Of a stretch of DNA of 64,000 nucleotides, positions 1-8,699 are shown in pieces. Under the pieces are notes generated by a model. That model was given only the letters and a program-made list of their open reading frames with translations. It was not told the DNA's origin and ran no database searches. Numbering within the stretch: the first letter of the stretch is position 1; the number at the start of each line of letters is the position of its first letter. The translations under genes and the position numbers were made by a program. Source of the stretch: Lentibacillus siamensis (GTDB lineage: Bacteria; Bacillota; Bacilli; Bacillales; Amphibacillaceae); assembly GCF_039522605.1 (NCBI RefSeq), contig NZ_BAAADS010000025.1:248001-312000 (forward strand). The letters are read 5' to 3'.

Positions 1-864
1 TAATGCCTGTTGATCCGCTTCACTGCGTAATGGTGGATTCATTTTAAAATTTGCATCGTCGTCAATCACTGTATGCTCATTTAGCAGCAAGTGATGTGGC
101 GTAACTTCAGCTGTCACATGAATACCCGCTTTTTTTGCATCGCGGATGACCCGGACAGATTCTTTCGTACTGACGTGACAGACATGATAATGACAACCGG
201 CAGCCTCGGCCAGTAAAACATCCCTGGCAATTTGCACCGATTCACTTAATGAAGGAATCCCTGGCAAATCCATCCTTTCACTGACTTCCCCCTGGTGGAC
301 CACTCCTCCATACACAATCGAATTATCTTCACAGTGAGCAACAATTGGTTTTCCATGTTTGGCTGCCTGTTTCATCGCATGGAGCATGAAGTCGGCAGTC
401 TGAATGCCTACCCCGTCATCGGTAAAGGCAAAGATTCCCGTTTTGGCAAGTTCCTCAATTGACGTCAGTTCTTCACCTTTCAACCCTTTCGTAATTGCTG
501 CATATGGCAGGACACGTATCGCTGCATCCTGCTTTATTTTTTCAAGCAAAGCCTGTACAGTACCGGTATTATCAGGTACCGGGTTGGTATTCGGCATGGC
601 ACATACCGTTGTAAATCCCCCTTTTGCCGCAGCCTCCGTTCCTGTTTTAATCGTTTCTTTATGTTCGCCACCCGGTTCACGCAGGTGGATGTGGACATCG
701 ATAAATCCCGGAAAAATATGCTTCCCGCCACAATCAATTGTCTGTGCTGCTTGCCCCTGAATAGCAGGAGCAATTTGCTGAATTTTTCCTTCATAAATTA
801 ACACGTCACATACTTCTTCCTGTTCCATTACTTGCCGTTTAGCATTTTTCAAGAGCAATTTCAT
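1..864 (-). CDS. pyrC: Dihydroorotase, partial (C-terminus beyond window)
   Basis: Cyclises N-carbamoyl-aspartate to dihydroorotate, the third step of pyrimidine synthesis, in the cytoplasm. The 288 codons read from the minus strand begin MKLLLKNAKRQV. They carry the amidohydrolase metal motif DVHIHLREPG near residue 60 and later the metal-ligand stretches PIVAHCED, YHVCHVST and VTPHHLLL. The class I enzyme is usually about 425-430 residues, so roughly the last third lies outside the window. The ATG at 864 gives the family N-terminus and overlaps the pyrB stop by 26 bp, indicating translation within one pyr operon. Confident call. Confidence 0.97.
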   Translation of the reverse strand, partial: MKLLLKNAKRQVMEQEEVCDVLIYEGKIQQIAPAIQGQAAQTIDCGGKHIFPGFIDVHIHLREPGGEHKETIKTGTEAAAKGGFTTVCAMPNTNPVPDNTGTVQALLEKIKQDAAIRVLPYAAITKGLKGEELTSIEELAKTGIFAFTDDGVGIQTADFMLHAMKQAAKHGKPIVAHCEDNSIVYGGVVHQGEVSERMDLPGIPSLSESVQIARDVLLAEAAGCHYHVCHVSTKESVRVIRDAKKAGIHVTAEVTPHHLLLNEHTVIDDDANFKMNPPLRSEADQQAL

Positions 865-1747
865 GATACATTCCCCATTCCTGTAAGAGCGTTTGAATGA
901 TAGCCATGCGTATATAGACACCATTTTCCATTTGTTTAAAAATCCTTGAACGTGGACATTCAACCAGACATGAATCAATTTCGACACCACGGTTTACCGG
1001 AGCAGGATGTAAAATAATCGCATGAGCTTTCATCTTTTGTTCCCTTTCCCTTGTCAGTCCGTACTTTTCCAGGTATGAAAACGTGTCACAGGACTTTCGG
1101 CTGTGTCGTTCATGCTGAATTCTGAGCAGCATCAACACATCACACACCTCCACTGCTTCATCGATCGAAAGGTACGGAAAATCCATTGACATGTCTTCAA
1201 AACCAGGTGCAGCGGCAAAGTATACCTCAGCACCAAGTGTCTGCAGTGCGTAGGCATTGGAGTGCGCAACCCTGCTGTGACTGATATCACCAGCTATGAC
1301 AACTTTCAATCCAGAAAATGTTCCATATTCCTGATAAATTGTCAGCAAATCAAGCATGGATTGCGTTGGATGCTCCCCTTTTCCAGCTCCGGCATTGATA
1401 ATAGGCATTGATAAGTTATTGGTAAGTTCCTTATACCAATCATCATCCTGGTGGCGAATCACCATCATGCTGGCACCAATTGCCTCACATGTCTTTGCAG
1501 TGTCATACAACGATTCTCCCTTGACTACACTGGAAGATTCCATTTGAAAATCAAGTGTTTCGATACCTAATTTCCGTTCAGCAACAACAAAACTCATTTT
1601 TGTTCGTGTGCTTGGTTCAAAAAATAAGTTAGCCGCAAAAAGCTGCCGGGGCATTTGTTGAACCCCCGTACGCATTTCTTCAGCTTTTTTGATAATAGAA
1701 AATATCATTCTGTCTGATAGATTTCTTGTCGAAACAAAATGTCGCAT
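839..1747 (-). CDS. pyrB: Aspartate carbamoyltransferase catalytic chain
   Basis: Condenses carbamoyl phosphate with aspartate to carbamoyl-aspartate, the first committed pyrimidine step. Family motifs are clear: the carbamoyl-phosphate loop FFEPSTRTK near residue 45, GAGKGEHPTQ near 125-135 and HPAPVNRGVEI near 250. I chose ATG 1747 (302 residues), giving MRHFVSTRNL; the in-frame GTG codons 9-12 bases upstream leave no room for the GAGGG Shine-Dalgarno. It follows a PyrR attenuator and a hairpin-pair repeat and overlaps pyrC. The uracil permease gene pyrP, found between pyrR and pyrB in B. subtilis, is absent. Confidence 0.97.
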   Translation of the reverse strand: MRHFVSTRNLSDRMIFSIIKKAEEMRTGVQQMPRQLFAANLFFEPSTRTKMSFVVAERKLGIETLDFQMESSSVVKGESLYDTAKTCEAIGASMMVIRHQDDDWYKELTNNLSMPIINAGAGKGEHPTQSMLDLLTIYQEYGTFSGLKVVIAGDISHSRVAHSNAYALQTLGAEVYFAAAPGFEDMSMDFPYLSIDEAVEVCDVLMLLRIQHERHSRKSCDTFSYLEKYGLTREREQKMKAHAIILHPAPVNRGVEIDSCLVECPRSRIFKQMENGVYIRMAIIQTLLQEWGMYHEIALEKC

Positions 1748-1828
1748 CGCTTCCACCACTCCCTCATAAACTTCTGTTGGTATCCGAATGACAAGTTCCT
1801 ACCTGTTCCGTTTTTTATTAGAAAACTT

Positions 1829-1903
1829 GGTTGTCACCAAGCCTTTAGGTGACAACCTTAGTTGCACTTATGCAGTAAGAAAGTTTTATACTTTCTTATC
1901 TGC
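1829..1903 (-). repeat. Paired-hairpin repeat between attenuator and pyrB
   Basis: Two adjacent hairpins. One has arms at 1872-1884 and 1890-1903 (GCAGTAAGAAAGT type). The other has perfect 10-bp arms at 1829-1838 and 1848-1857. On the minus strand they are joined by the linker ATAAGTGCAACTAAG. A diverged relative with the same first hairpin and linker lies at 42730-42805. It sits in the untranslated stretch between the pyr terminator and pyrB, so it would be in the pyrB mRNA. Confidence 0.7.
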
Positions 1904-1904
1904 T

Positions 1905-1995
1905 AAAAAAATCTCTTTGCAAAAGGCTGCAAAGAGATAGACGTGTATCATTTCATACACGTGTTTCCCGGCAACCTTTTGAATCTCACTGGACT
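1905..1995 (-). promoter_or_regulatory. PyrR-dependent attenuator of pyrB
   Basis: On the minus strand a PyrR-box-like sequence AGTCCAGTGAGATT (1982-1995) is followed by an intrinsic terminator: 10-bp arms at 1911-1920 and 1929-1938, then a run of T (A on plus, 1905-1910). PyrR with UMP is known to bind such anti-antiterminators and let the terminator form. The box deviates from the usual AGGYT ending (here AGATT), while the copy before pyrR fits fully. Located between pyrR and pyrB. Confidence 0.85.
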
Positions 1996-1998
1996 CAT

Positions 1999-2550
1999 TT
2001 AAAGGCTCGGATATTTATTATCATAGATACCTACTTCATCATGTTCATCAGATTCCTGCAGATGAACAACAATGACTTCTTTCTCGGATGTAGGAATGTT
2101 TTTCCCTACATAGTCAGCCCGGATCGGCAGCTCCCGGTGCCCGCGGTCAATGAGTACACCCAACTGAATCAGTGAAGGTCTTCCCAAATCCATCACTGCA
2201 TCCATTGCAGCCCGAACAGTTCGGCCTGTATAAAGTACATCGTCAACCAGAATAACTTTCTTTCCATCAAGCGAAACATCGATATTCGTATCTTTTAATT
2301 CCGGGTCATCACTTTTTGTTTCCAAATCATCCCGGTAAAGGGTAATATCCAATTCACCGATTGGGACAGTCATCCCTTCAATTTTGCTTATTTTTTCCTG
2401 AAGGCGTGTGGCAAGCGGAACCCCTCTTGTTTTAATGCCAACAAGAATCAGGTTTTCCCCGCCCTTGTTCTTTTCGACGATTTCATGGGCAATTCTTGTC
2501 AGCGCCCTGTTCATCGCCGCTTCATCGAGCACAATCGTCTTCTTATTCAC
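1999..2550 (-). CDS. pyrR: Bifunctional pyr operon attenuation regulator / uracil phosphoribosyltransferase PyrR
   Basis: RNA-binding regulator that senses UMP and controls readthrough in pyr leaders; it also has uracil phosphoribosyltransferase activity. The PRPP-binding motif VILVDDVLYTGRT is near residues 95-107, and the N-terminus NKKTIVLDE...ALTRIAHEI is typical. I chose GTG 2550 because GGAGG lies 8 bases upstream and the family starts there, giving 183 residues; a longer reading to 2586 would begin inside the leader terminator. It is preceded and followed by PyrR attenuators. Confidence 0.95.
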   Translation of the reverse strand: MNKKTIVLDEAAMNRALTRIAHEIVEKNKGGENLILVGIKTRGVPLATRLQEKISKIEGMTVPIGELDITLYRDDLETKSDDPELKDTNIDVSLDGKKVILVDDVLYTGRTVRAAMDAVMDLGRPSLIQLGVLIDRGHRELPIRADYVGKNIPTSEKEVIVVHLQESDEHDEVGIYDNKYPSL

Positions 2551-2565
2551 ATAAAAAACCTCCAT

Positions 2566-2658
2566 TAAAAAATCCCTTTTCTCCATGAGGAAAAAAGGGA
2601 CTTGTATATACTACACGTACACACATTCATATCCGTTCCTTTTTAGCCTCACTGGACT
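2566..2658 (-). promoter_or_regulatory. PyrR-dependent attenuator of pyrR
   Basis: The minus strand carries a full PyrR box AGTCCAGTGAGGCT (2645-2658). A terminator follows, with arms at 2573-2584 and 2589-2600 and a T run (2567-2572 read as A on plus). The terminator ends just before the pyrR Shine-Dalgarno. This is the autoregulatory leader of the pyr operon. Confidence 0.9.
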
Positions 2659-2688
2659 ATAATTAAAGGTCACTATTTTATTTATTAT

Positions 2689-2717
2689 AGTATGACAAAA
2701 TCGTGCTGTACTGTCAA
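2689..2717 (-). promoter_or_regulatory. Sigma-A promoter of pyrR
   Basis: TTGACA (plus 2712-2717), a 17-bp spacer and CATACT (plus 2689-2694) on the minus strand, upstream of the PyrR box. The -35 element overlaps the end of the preceding pseudouridine synthase gene. Confidence 0.7.
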
Positions 2718-3625
2718 TACATTTTTTCCAGCTGATCCAGCAATTGTTGGAAATATTCCGGAGCTCCTACTTCGTAATGCATCCATTCATTCGTATCTGG
2801 ATGGGTAAACCCTAATGACTTCGCATGCAATGCCTGACCATCAATTTCCAATGTTTTTCGAGGCCCATATTTCGGATCTCCGGCCAACGGAAAATCGATG
2901 TATCGCATATGGACACGAATCTGATGGGTCCTTCCTGTTTCCAGCTGACACTCAATGTGTGTGAAGTTTGCAAATCGCTTCAGAACACGAAAATGTGTTA
3001 CCGCTGATTTGCCATTATCAACAACACCCATACGCTGACGATGACTTGGATCTCTTCCAATCGGTGCGTCAATCATGCCGGTTTCATGGTCAATCACACC
3101 ATGTACAATTGCTTCATATTTCCGCTCCACATCTTTAGATGCCAGCTGTTCAGCCAATCCGGAATGGGCTGAATCATTTTTTGCAACTACAAGCAGCCCG
3201 CTGGTATCCTTGTCAATCCGATGAACAATTCCCGGCCGTTCTACACCATTGATGCCAGACAGGTCGTCACAATGGTACATTAATGCATTTACCAACGTCC
3301 CGCTTTGATGGCCTGCCGAGGGATGCACAACCATGCCTTTAGGTTTATCTACAACAAGCAAGTGGCTGTCTTCGTAAACAATGGACAATGGAATATTCTC
3401 CGGAGTCAGCTGTAAAGGTTTGGGTTCCGGAATTGTCCAGGTAATCTGATCGTGCAACCGGCATTTATAGTTACCTTTTACGTTTTGGCCGTTAACGAAA
3501 ACCAGATTGTCCCCAATCCAGGATTGCACCTGTGATCGTGACACATCTGCATTAACTTCTGCCAATAATTTATCAATCCTCATTTTATTTTCTGCATCTG
3601 TGACAATATGCTGTTGTTCGGTCAT
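2714..3625 (-). CDS. ylyB: RluA/RluD-family 23S rRNA pseudouridine synthase (YlyB-like)
   Basis: Predicted to convert uridines of large-subunit rRNA to pseudouridine. Residues about 15-75 form an S4 RNA-binding domain (MRIDKLLAEVNADVSRSQV). The catalytic aspartate is in HRIDKDTSGLL near residue 135, and the later GRTHQIRVHM is typical of the family. The start overlaps the lspA stop by 4 bp. The order lspA-ylyB-pyrR matches B. subtilis. The exact target uridines cannot be read from the sequence. Confidence 0.93.
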   Translation of the reverse strand: MTEQQHIVTDAENKMRIDKLLAEVNADVSRSQVQSWIGDNLVFVNGQNVKGNYKCRLHDQITWTIPEPKPLQLTPENIPLSIVYEDSHLLVVDKPKGMVVHPSAGHQSGTLVNALMYHCDDLSGINGVERPGIVHRIDKDTSGLLVVAKNDSAHSGLAEQLASKDVERKYEAIVHGVIDHETGMIDAPIGRDPSHRQRMGVVDNGKSAVTHFRVLKRFANFTHIECQLETGRTHQIRVHMRYIDFPLAGDPKYGPRKTLEIDGQALHAKSLGFTHPDTNEWMHYEVGAPEYFQQLLDQLEKMY

Positions 3626-4092
3626 GATTCTGATTTTCCTTTCTTCTTTTCATCGATAAATGTAGCAATCAACAGCAAAATAACCCCAATCACCAATGAT
3701 GAATCGGCAACGTTAAAAATAGGATAATCGTAGCCGGCAATCACAAAATCCAGAAAATCGACGACTTCTTTCCGGAACAAACGATCAATGAAATTCCCAA
3801 TTGCACCGCCCAGTACCAGACCGAGTGAAATCGCCAGTACCATATTGTCTTTAGCATACTTTTGCATGTAGTACACGATACCAATTACAACCAACACAGT
3901 GACAATATAGAAAAAAATCATGTGTCCTTCCAAAATACCCCAGGCAGCACCATTATTCCGGTGTGAAGTAAGGTAAAAGAAATTATCGATCACCGTAATT
4001 TGTTCGTATAATTCCATTTCTTTTACAACAATCCATTTAGTGAATTGATCAATTCCAACAATAATTAATGCAATAACATAATACCAGAACAT
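3622..4092 (-). CDS. lspA: Lipoprotein signal peptidase (signal peptidase II)
   Basis: Aspartic protease of the membrane that removes signal peptides from lipid-modified prolipoproteins. Its 156 residues have four hydrophobic segments. The two catalytic aspartates lie in GNFIDR (near 110) and NVADSS (near 130); the substrate-site stretch NNGAAWG is near 48. The start overlaps nothing upstream, and the stop overlaps the ylyB start by 4 bp. One client visible in this window is the CtaC precursor, with its LLAGC lipobox. Confidence 0.97.
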   Translation of the reverse strand: MFWYYVIALIIVGIDQFTKWIVVKEMELYEQITVIDNFFYLTSHRNNGAAWGILEGHMIFFYIVTVLVVIGIVYYMQKYAKDNMVLAISLGLVLGGAIGNFIDRLFRKEVVDFLDFVIAGYDYPIFNVADSSLVIGVILLLIATFIDEKKKGKSES

Positions 4093-4144
4093 GCAGTATC
4101 CTCCGATTTATTTATTTCCCTTTGCATTTTACCACAAATCAAAG

Positions 4145-4190
4145 AAAAACGCCCCTCTGCTTTTAAAATTCCAGCAAGAACGGGGCGTTA
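4145..4190 (-). terminator. Intrinsic terminator after ileS
   Basis: Arms AACGCCCC and GGGGCGTT close a hairpin; on the minus strand it is followed by TTTTTC. It lies between the ileS stop and lspA. Confidence 0.75.
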
Positions 4191-4202
4191 TTCCAATAGT
4201 GT

Positions 4203-6959
4203 TTATGCCGTATAATTTTCTTTAACTATCGATGCGCAGCGTGTGCACAGTTCAGGATGATCACTGTCCTCACCGACTGTTTCGGATGCAACCCAGCATC
4301 GTTCACATTTTTCCCCGGAATGCTTTTCCACTGCAACATTTACGTACCTGTATTCTCTGGCATTTGCAGCTTCCTCTGCAACTTCCGCACCGGAAACAAT
4401 AAACAATTGATGAATATTGGAAATGCTGTTCAGCACTTCTTTCGTTTCATTATCTTTTGGCACAATGGTGATGGCAGCTTCAAGTGACTTGCCAATTATT
4501 TTCTCATTTCGTGCATCTTCAAGTGCTTTAAGAACATCATCACGGATTTTCATGAAATGATCCCATTTTTCCTGTGCAGATTCAAAATTTGCAATTTGTT
4601 TTGGCTCCGGAATATCCGTAAGCTGAACGCTTTCCTCTTCAACCCCCGGGATATATTCCCAAATTTCATCTGCAGTATGCGGGATGATTGGTGTAAGCAG
4701 CTTGACAAGCGTTGTCAAAATTTCGTAGTAGCCTGTCTGGATACTTCTCCGGCGATGATTATCCGCTGCTTCAATATAAAGAATATCTTTGGCAAAATCC
4801 AAATAGAAAGAACTTAAATCAACCGTACAGAAATTATGAATTTGCGAGTAAACCGGTGAATACTCATACTTATCATAGCTTTCCCGGACAGAAGCAAGCA
4901 AATTCTGCAGCCGATGCAGCATATAGCGGTCAACTTCCTCCATATTATCCTCCGAAACAGCATCTGTTTTCGGATCAAAATCAGACAAATTTGCCAGCAA
5001 AAAGCGGAATGTATTTCTGATTTTACGGTACGCTTCCGAAATCTGTTTCAGAATATCCTGGGATATACGAACATCCGCCTGGTAATCGACCGATGATACC
5101 CACAATCTTAAAATATCAGAACCAAGTTGTTTTTGAATCTTGGCGGGATCCATTACGTTGCCGACAGACTTACTCATTTTACGCCCTTCGCCATCCAAAG
5201 TGAACCCATGACTGATAATCGCTTTGTAAGGTGCTTTGCCAGTGACAGCAACTGCTGTGGATAATGATGAATTAAACCAGCCGCGATACTGGTCACTGCC
5301 TTCCAGATAAACATCTGCCGGACGCTGGAGATCATTCCACTCTTTTAACACGGCCTCATGTGAAGACCCGGAATCAAACCATACATCCATGATATCAGTT
5401 TCTTTTGTAAACGTGCCATTCGGACTGTGTTCCGATGTGAAACCTTCGGGCAGCAGATCTTTTGCTTCCCGTTCAAACCAAACATTTGAACCAAATTCCG
5501 TAAACAGATCAGATACATGCTGAATCGTTTCATTCGTAATGATCGGCGTATTATCCTCACCATAAAATACCGGAATTGGCACACCCCATGTACGCTGTCT
5601 GGAAATACACCAGTCTTCACGGTCGCGAACCATATTATACAATCGGGTTTCGCCCCATGCCGGATACCAGTCAATTCGTTTAATCTCATCCAAAATCGTT
5701 TGACGGAAATCTTTGATGGACGCAAACCATTGTGATGTCGCCCGAAAAATAGTCGGTTTCTTCGTCCGCCAGTCATGTGGATACGAGTGGGTAATAAAGC
5801 TCAGTTTCAGTAATGCACCGACTTCCTCCAGCTTTTCCGTAATTGGTTTGTTGGCCTTGTCATAGAACAACCCTTCAAAGCCCGGTGCCTCACTGGTGAA
5901 TACCCCTTTATAATCAACTGGGGATAATGCGTCAATTCCATAGGACCTGGAAACATAAAAGTCATCTTCCCCATGACCTGGTGCAGTATGGACACAACCG
6001 GTACCTGCATCTGTTGTAACATGTTCACCAAGCATAACAAGTGAATCCCGGTCATAGAATGGATGTTTTGTCACCACACGATCTGCTTCTTTTCCTTTAA
6101 ACGTCTTCACGATTTGCGGATTTTCCCATTCCAAATCTTCTGCTACAGTTTCCAGTAAATCATGGGCAACCACAAACCTGTCGTCATTAACAGTAACAAC
6201 AACATATTCAAAATCAGGATGAAGACTGATTCCGAGGTTGGCAGGAATTGTCCATGGTGTGGTGGTCCAGATAACCAGTTTATCCCCTTCATCCAGCACA
6301 CCTTTGCCATCTGTAACTTCAAAAGCAACGTAAATGGATGGTGACCGTTTATCATGATACTCAATTTCAGCTTCCGCCAGTGCTGATTCAGATGAAGGAG
6401 ACCAATAGACAGGTTTCAGCCCTTTATAAATATACCCTCTTTTCGCCATTTCACCAAAAACTTTAATTTGTGCAGCTTCATAATCCTTTGTTAACGTGAT
6501 ATATGGATTATCCCAATCACCCCGCACACCAAGTTTTTTGAACTGTGTCCGTTGACTGTCAATCTGCCCCATCGCATATTCAGCGCACTTCTGACGGAAA
6601 TCTGCAATACTCATTTCCTTGCGCTTTATTTTCTTCTTTTTTGTCAATGCTGTTTCAATCGGCAGCCCATGTGTGTCCCATCCAGGAACATATGGTGCAT
6701 GATAGCCTGCCATGGACTTATAGCGTGTAATAAAATCCTTCAAAATTTTATTCAATGCGTGACCAATATGCAGATCACCGTTCGCATATGGCGGTCCATC
6801 ATGCAGCACAAACAATGGACGTCCCTTTGTCCGCTCCAGTCCTTTCTCATAGATATTTTCTTCTTCCCATTTTTCCTGCCGTTTCGGTTCTTTGTTCGGT
6901 AAATTGCCGCGCATCGGAAAGTCCGTCTTAGGCATCAATAACGTATCTTTATACTCCAT
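4203..6959 (-). CDS. ileS: Isoleucyl-tRNA synthetase
   Basis: Charges tRNA-Ile with isoleucine. The 918-residue protein has the class I signature DLHIGHALN near residue 63 and KMSKS (GRKMSKSVGN) near 595. A CP1 editing domain lies between them, the anticodon-binding region follows, and a C-terminal zinc site has CERC...CTRC cysteines (about 885-910). Length and zinc finger match the bacterial type of B. subtilis and E. coli. Expression should respond to uncharged tRNA-Ile through the T-box directly upstream. Confidence 0.98.
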   Translation of the reverse strand: MEYKDTLLMPKTDFPMRGNLPNKEPKRQEKWEEENIYEKGLERTKGRPLFVLHDGPPYANGDLHIGHALNKILKDFITRYKSMAGYHAPYVPGWDTHGLPIETALTKKKKIKRKEMSIADFRQKCAEYAMGQIDSQRTQFKKLGVRGDWDNPYITLTKDYEAAQIKVFGEMAKRGYIYKGLKPVYWSPSSESALAEAEIEYHDKRSPSIYVAFEVTDGKGVLDEGDKLVIWTTTPWTIPANLGISLHPDFEYVVVTVNDDRFVVAHDLLETVAEDLEWENPQIVKTFKGKEADRVVTKHPFYDRDSLVMLGEHVTTDAGTGCVHTAPGHGEDDFYVSRSYGIDALSPVDYKGVFTSEAPGFEGLFYDKANKPITEKLEEVGALLKLSFITHSYPHDWRTKKPTIFRATSQWFASIKDFRQTILDEIKRIDWYPAWGETRLYNMVRDREDWCISRQRTWGVPIPVFYGEDNTPIITNETIQHVSDLFTEFGSNVWFEREAKDLLPEGFTSEHSPNGTFTKETDIMDVWFDSGSSHEAVLKEWNDLQRPADVYLEGSDQYRGWFNSSLSTAVAVTGKAPYKAIISHGFTLDGEGRKMSKSVGNVMDPAKIQKQLGSDILRLWVSSVDYQADVRISQDILKQISEAYRKIRNTFRFLLANLSDFDPKTDAVSEDNMEEVDRYMLHRLQNLLASVRESYDKYEYSPVYSQIHNFCTVDLSSFYLDFAKDILYIEAADNHRRRSIQTGYYEILTTLVKLLTPIIPHTADEIWEYIPGVEEESVQLTDIPEPKQIANFESAQEKWDHFMKIRDDVLKALEDARNEKIIGKSLEAAITIVPKDNETKEVLNSISNIHQLFIVSGAEVAEEAANAREYRYVNVAVEKHSGEKCERCWVASETVGEDSDHPELCTRCASIVKENYTA

Positions 6960-7022
6960 ATTCCATATCCTCCTTGTATGTTAAAATCATTTTAAAAATC
7001 ATTTGATACATGGTGCGACCAT

Positions 7023-7262
7023 TAAAAAAAGCCCTCACATCCCCAAAAGGGACGAGAAGACTCGCGGTACCACCCTTATAAATTCAAAACCATTCCATTT
7101 TAAATTCACTCGATGTCCGTAACGTGAACAGACCGTCCATTCCTACTTCATTCAAAACGGATTACTCCAGGGTGATCTTCAGAACAAACTGCTGTGCCGG
7201 GCTCCCACCATTTCCCGACTCGCTTGACAGCCACGTAAATCCTTACTGTCCCTATCATCGTA
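7023..7262 (-). promoter_or_regulatory. T-box leader (isoleucine) controlling ileS
   Basis: The minus strand contains the T-box sequence AAGGGTGGTACCGCG (plus 7063-7077), followed by a terminator hairpin and a T7 run (plus 7023-7030). In the 3' part of stem I, GAAGATCACC places the specifier codon ATC (isoleucine; plus 7174-7176), in agreement with the downstream gene. Uncharged tRNA-Ile would stabilise the antiterminator and allow ileS transcription. Confidence 0.93.
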
Positions 7263-7283
7263 TTTTTAAATAGTATTGTATGA

Positions 7284-7312
7284 ATTATATGTAAAAATTC
7301 ATCTATCGTCAA
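7284..7312 (-). promoter_or_regulatory. Sigma-A promoter of ileS T-box transcript
   Basis: TTGACG (plus 7307-7312), 17-bp spacer, perfect TATAAT (plus 7284-7289) on the minus strand just upstream of the T-box leader and just after the divIVA stop. Confidence 0.85.
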
Positions 7313-7315
7313 GAC

Positions 7316-7822
7316 TTATGACTCTTTTTCCGCAGCCACCTCAAGTTCCTGGCTGAAATCCTCGTTAAATAGCTCTTCCCAGTCGTCCGTATCAACCAGT
7401 TCAAGCTGCGCTTCGACAAGCATTTTTAAACGGGTACGGAAAATTTTTGCCTGTTTCTTCAGTTCTTCCACATCCATGGAAATACGGCGGGATTTATTCA
7501 AAGCCTCGTTTATAATCCGGTCGGCATTTTTCTCAGCTTCTTTTATAATCAGTTTCGACTCTTTTGTTGCATTTCCTTTTAATTCCTCAGCGGTTTCCTG
7601 GGCAATCAAAATGGAATTATTAAGCGTCGTTTCAATATTTGTAAAATGACCCAATTTTTCATTAAGCTGTTCGACTTTTTCCTGCAGATCCTTTTTTTCA
7701 CGAATCGTCATTTCATAGTCTTTAATCACCTGATCCAGAAATTCATTAACCTCATCTTCATCATACCCGCGAAATCCCCTGGTAAATTCTTTATTATGGA
7801 TATCCAGTGGTGTTAATGGCAC
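7316..7822 (-). CDS. divIVA: Cell division / polarity protein DivIVA
   Basis: Coiled-coil scaffold that binds negatively curved membrane at septa and poles and recruits MinJ and chromosome-anchoring factors. The N-terminal lipid-binding domain reads PLTPLDIHNKEFTRGFRGYD, followed by long heptad coils and the segment EKNADRIINEAL. I chose GTG 7822, which gives the family N-terminus (VPLTP) with GGGAGG 8 bases upstream, 168 residues; a longer reading adds an MAC prefix unsupported by a ribosome site. A sigma-H-like promoter lies 57 bp upstream. Confidence 0.96.
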   Translation of the reverse strand: MPLTPLDIHNKEFTRGFRGYDEDEVNEFLDQVIKDYEMTIREKKDLQEKVEQLNEKLGHFTNIETTLNNSILIAQETAEELKGNATKESKLIIKEAEKNADRIINEALNKSRRISMDVEELKKQAKIFRTRLKMLVEAQLELVDTDDWEELFNEDFSQELEVAAEKES

Positions 7823-7878
7823 ACAGGCCACCTCCCAATAATATATTTATAAGATTTAATAATTGCTGTAATACGTTA

Positions 7879-7907
7879 TTATTCGACAAAAAGTTTTAAA
7901 ATCCTGC
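7879..7907 (-). promoter_or_regulatory. Predicted sigma-H promoter of divIVA
   Basis: The minus strand has GCAGGATTT (plus 7899-7907), an 11-bp spacer and GTCGAATAA (plus 7879-7887). Both hexamer regions fit the sigma-H pattern RnAGGAwww / RnnGAATww, with the same spacing as the ftsA copy. The -10 region also contains a Spo0A-box-like TTTGTCGAA. Confidence 0.65.
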
Positions 7908-7919
7908 TTGGCGATGGAA

Positions 7920-8696
7920 TTATTGCAAAACAGCGATAGAAATTTTCCAATTATCCTTTTTGGTTCGGCCGTTAATATGGTTCAATCTGCTTCGTCCTTT
8001 TCCTCTTAACGAAAGAAGATCACCTTCTTCAAGTGTGAACTTCGGATCATCGACAATTTTAAAATTCACCTTAACCATCTGTTTTTCAATCATTTCAACA
8101 GCATCTTTCCTGGAAATATTGTAAATCACCTTGATTACAGCATCAAGCCTTAATGATGATACTGTCTTATCAGATGTTTTCCAAGCAGATTGTTTGGAAA
8201 TCTGTTCGGTAAATGGCTTTTCCTCGAGTCTGATTTTTGTCTTTTTGATGGAAGTCAGATTGGTGATAATATAGGGTGCAATTTCAGCAGCTGCCACAAT
8301 CTGAATAGTACCTTCACCTACCATGATTTCGCCAAGTTTCTGGCGCTTAACTCCCTGGGATAAAAATGCTCCCATAACATCGCGATGTGTTACGCTGACA
8401 AATTTTTCATGGTAAGAAGCCTGCAACAGTGTAAGCTGAAAGGATGTATCGTCAACAATCTCATACATCGGCGCGAGAATAACACGTTTTCTTTCAGCTG
8501 CTTCATTTCCGCCATGCTTGTACATCGTAATATCTCCGCTACTTGTGCCGATCAGCATGTCGACAATCTGCTGCTCTCTTGGGTCAAGGAAATCTGTCAG
8601 CTTCACCTGATAAGAACGCTCGACCTGCTCAATCCAGGACAACACCTTATCGATAAATGGCTGTTCTTCCGCTCTGAAATGCTGATAAATCTCCAT
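7920..8696 (-). CDS. ylmH: S4-domain RNA-binding protein YlmH
   Basis: About 258 residues. The N-terminal two-thirds is the YlmH family domain (EIYQHFRAEEQPFIDK...DPREQQIVDMLIG). The C-terminal S4 RNA-binding domain (about 180-245: LRLDAVIKVIYNISRKDAVEMI) has a GRSRLNHINGRTKK tail. Homologues sit beside divIVA in most Firmicutes and have been linked to division and ribosome quality control (family knowledge). It follows ylmG with a 3-bp gap, so it is co-transcribed with the ylm genes. Confidence 0.93.
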   Translation of the reverse strand: MEIYQHFRAEEQPFIDKVLSWIEQVERSYQVKLTDFLDPREQQIVDMLIGTSSGDITMYKHGGNEAAERKRVILAPMYEIVDDTSFQLTLLQASYHEKFVSVTHRDVMGAFLSQGVKRQKLGEIMVGEGTIQIVAAAEIAPYIITNLTSIKKTKIRLEEKPFTEQISKQSAWKTSDKTVSSLRLDAVIKVIYNISRKDAVEMIEKQMVKVNFKIVDDPKFTLEEGDLLSLRGKGRSRLNHINGRTKKDNWKISIAVLQ

Positions 8697-8699
8697 GTT

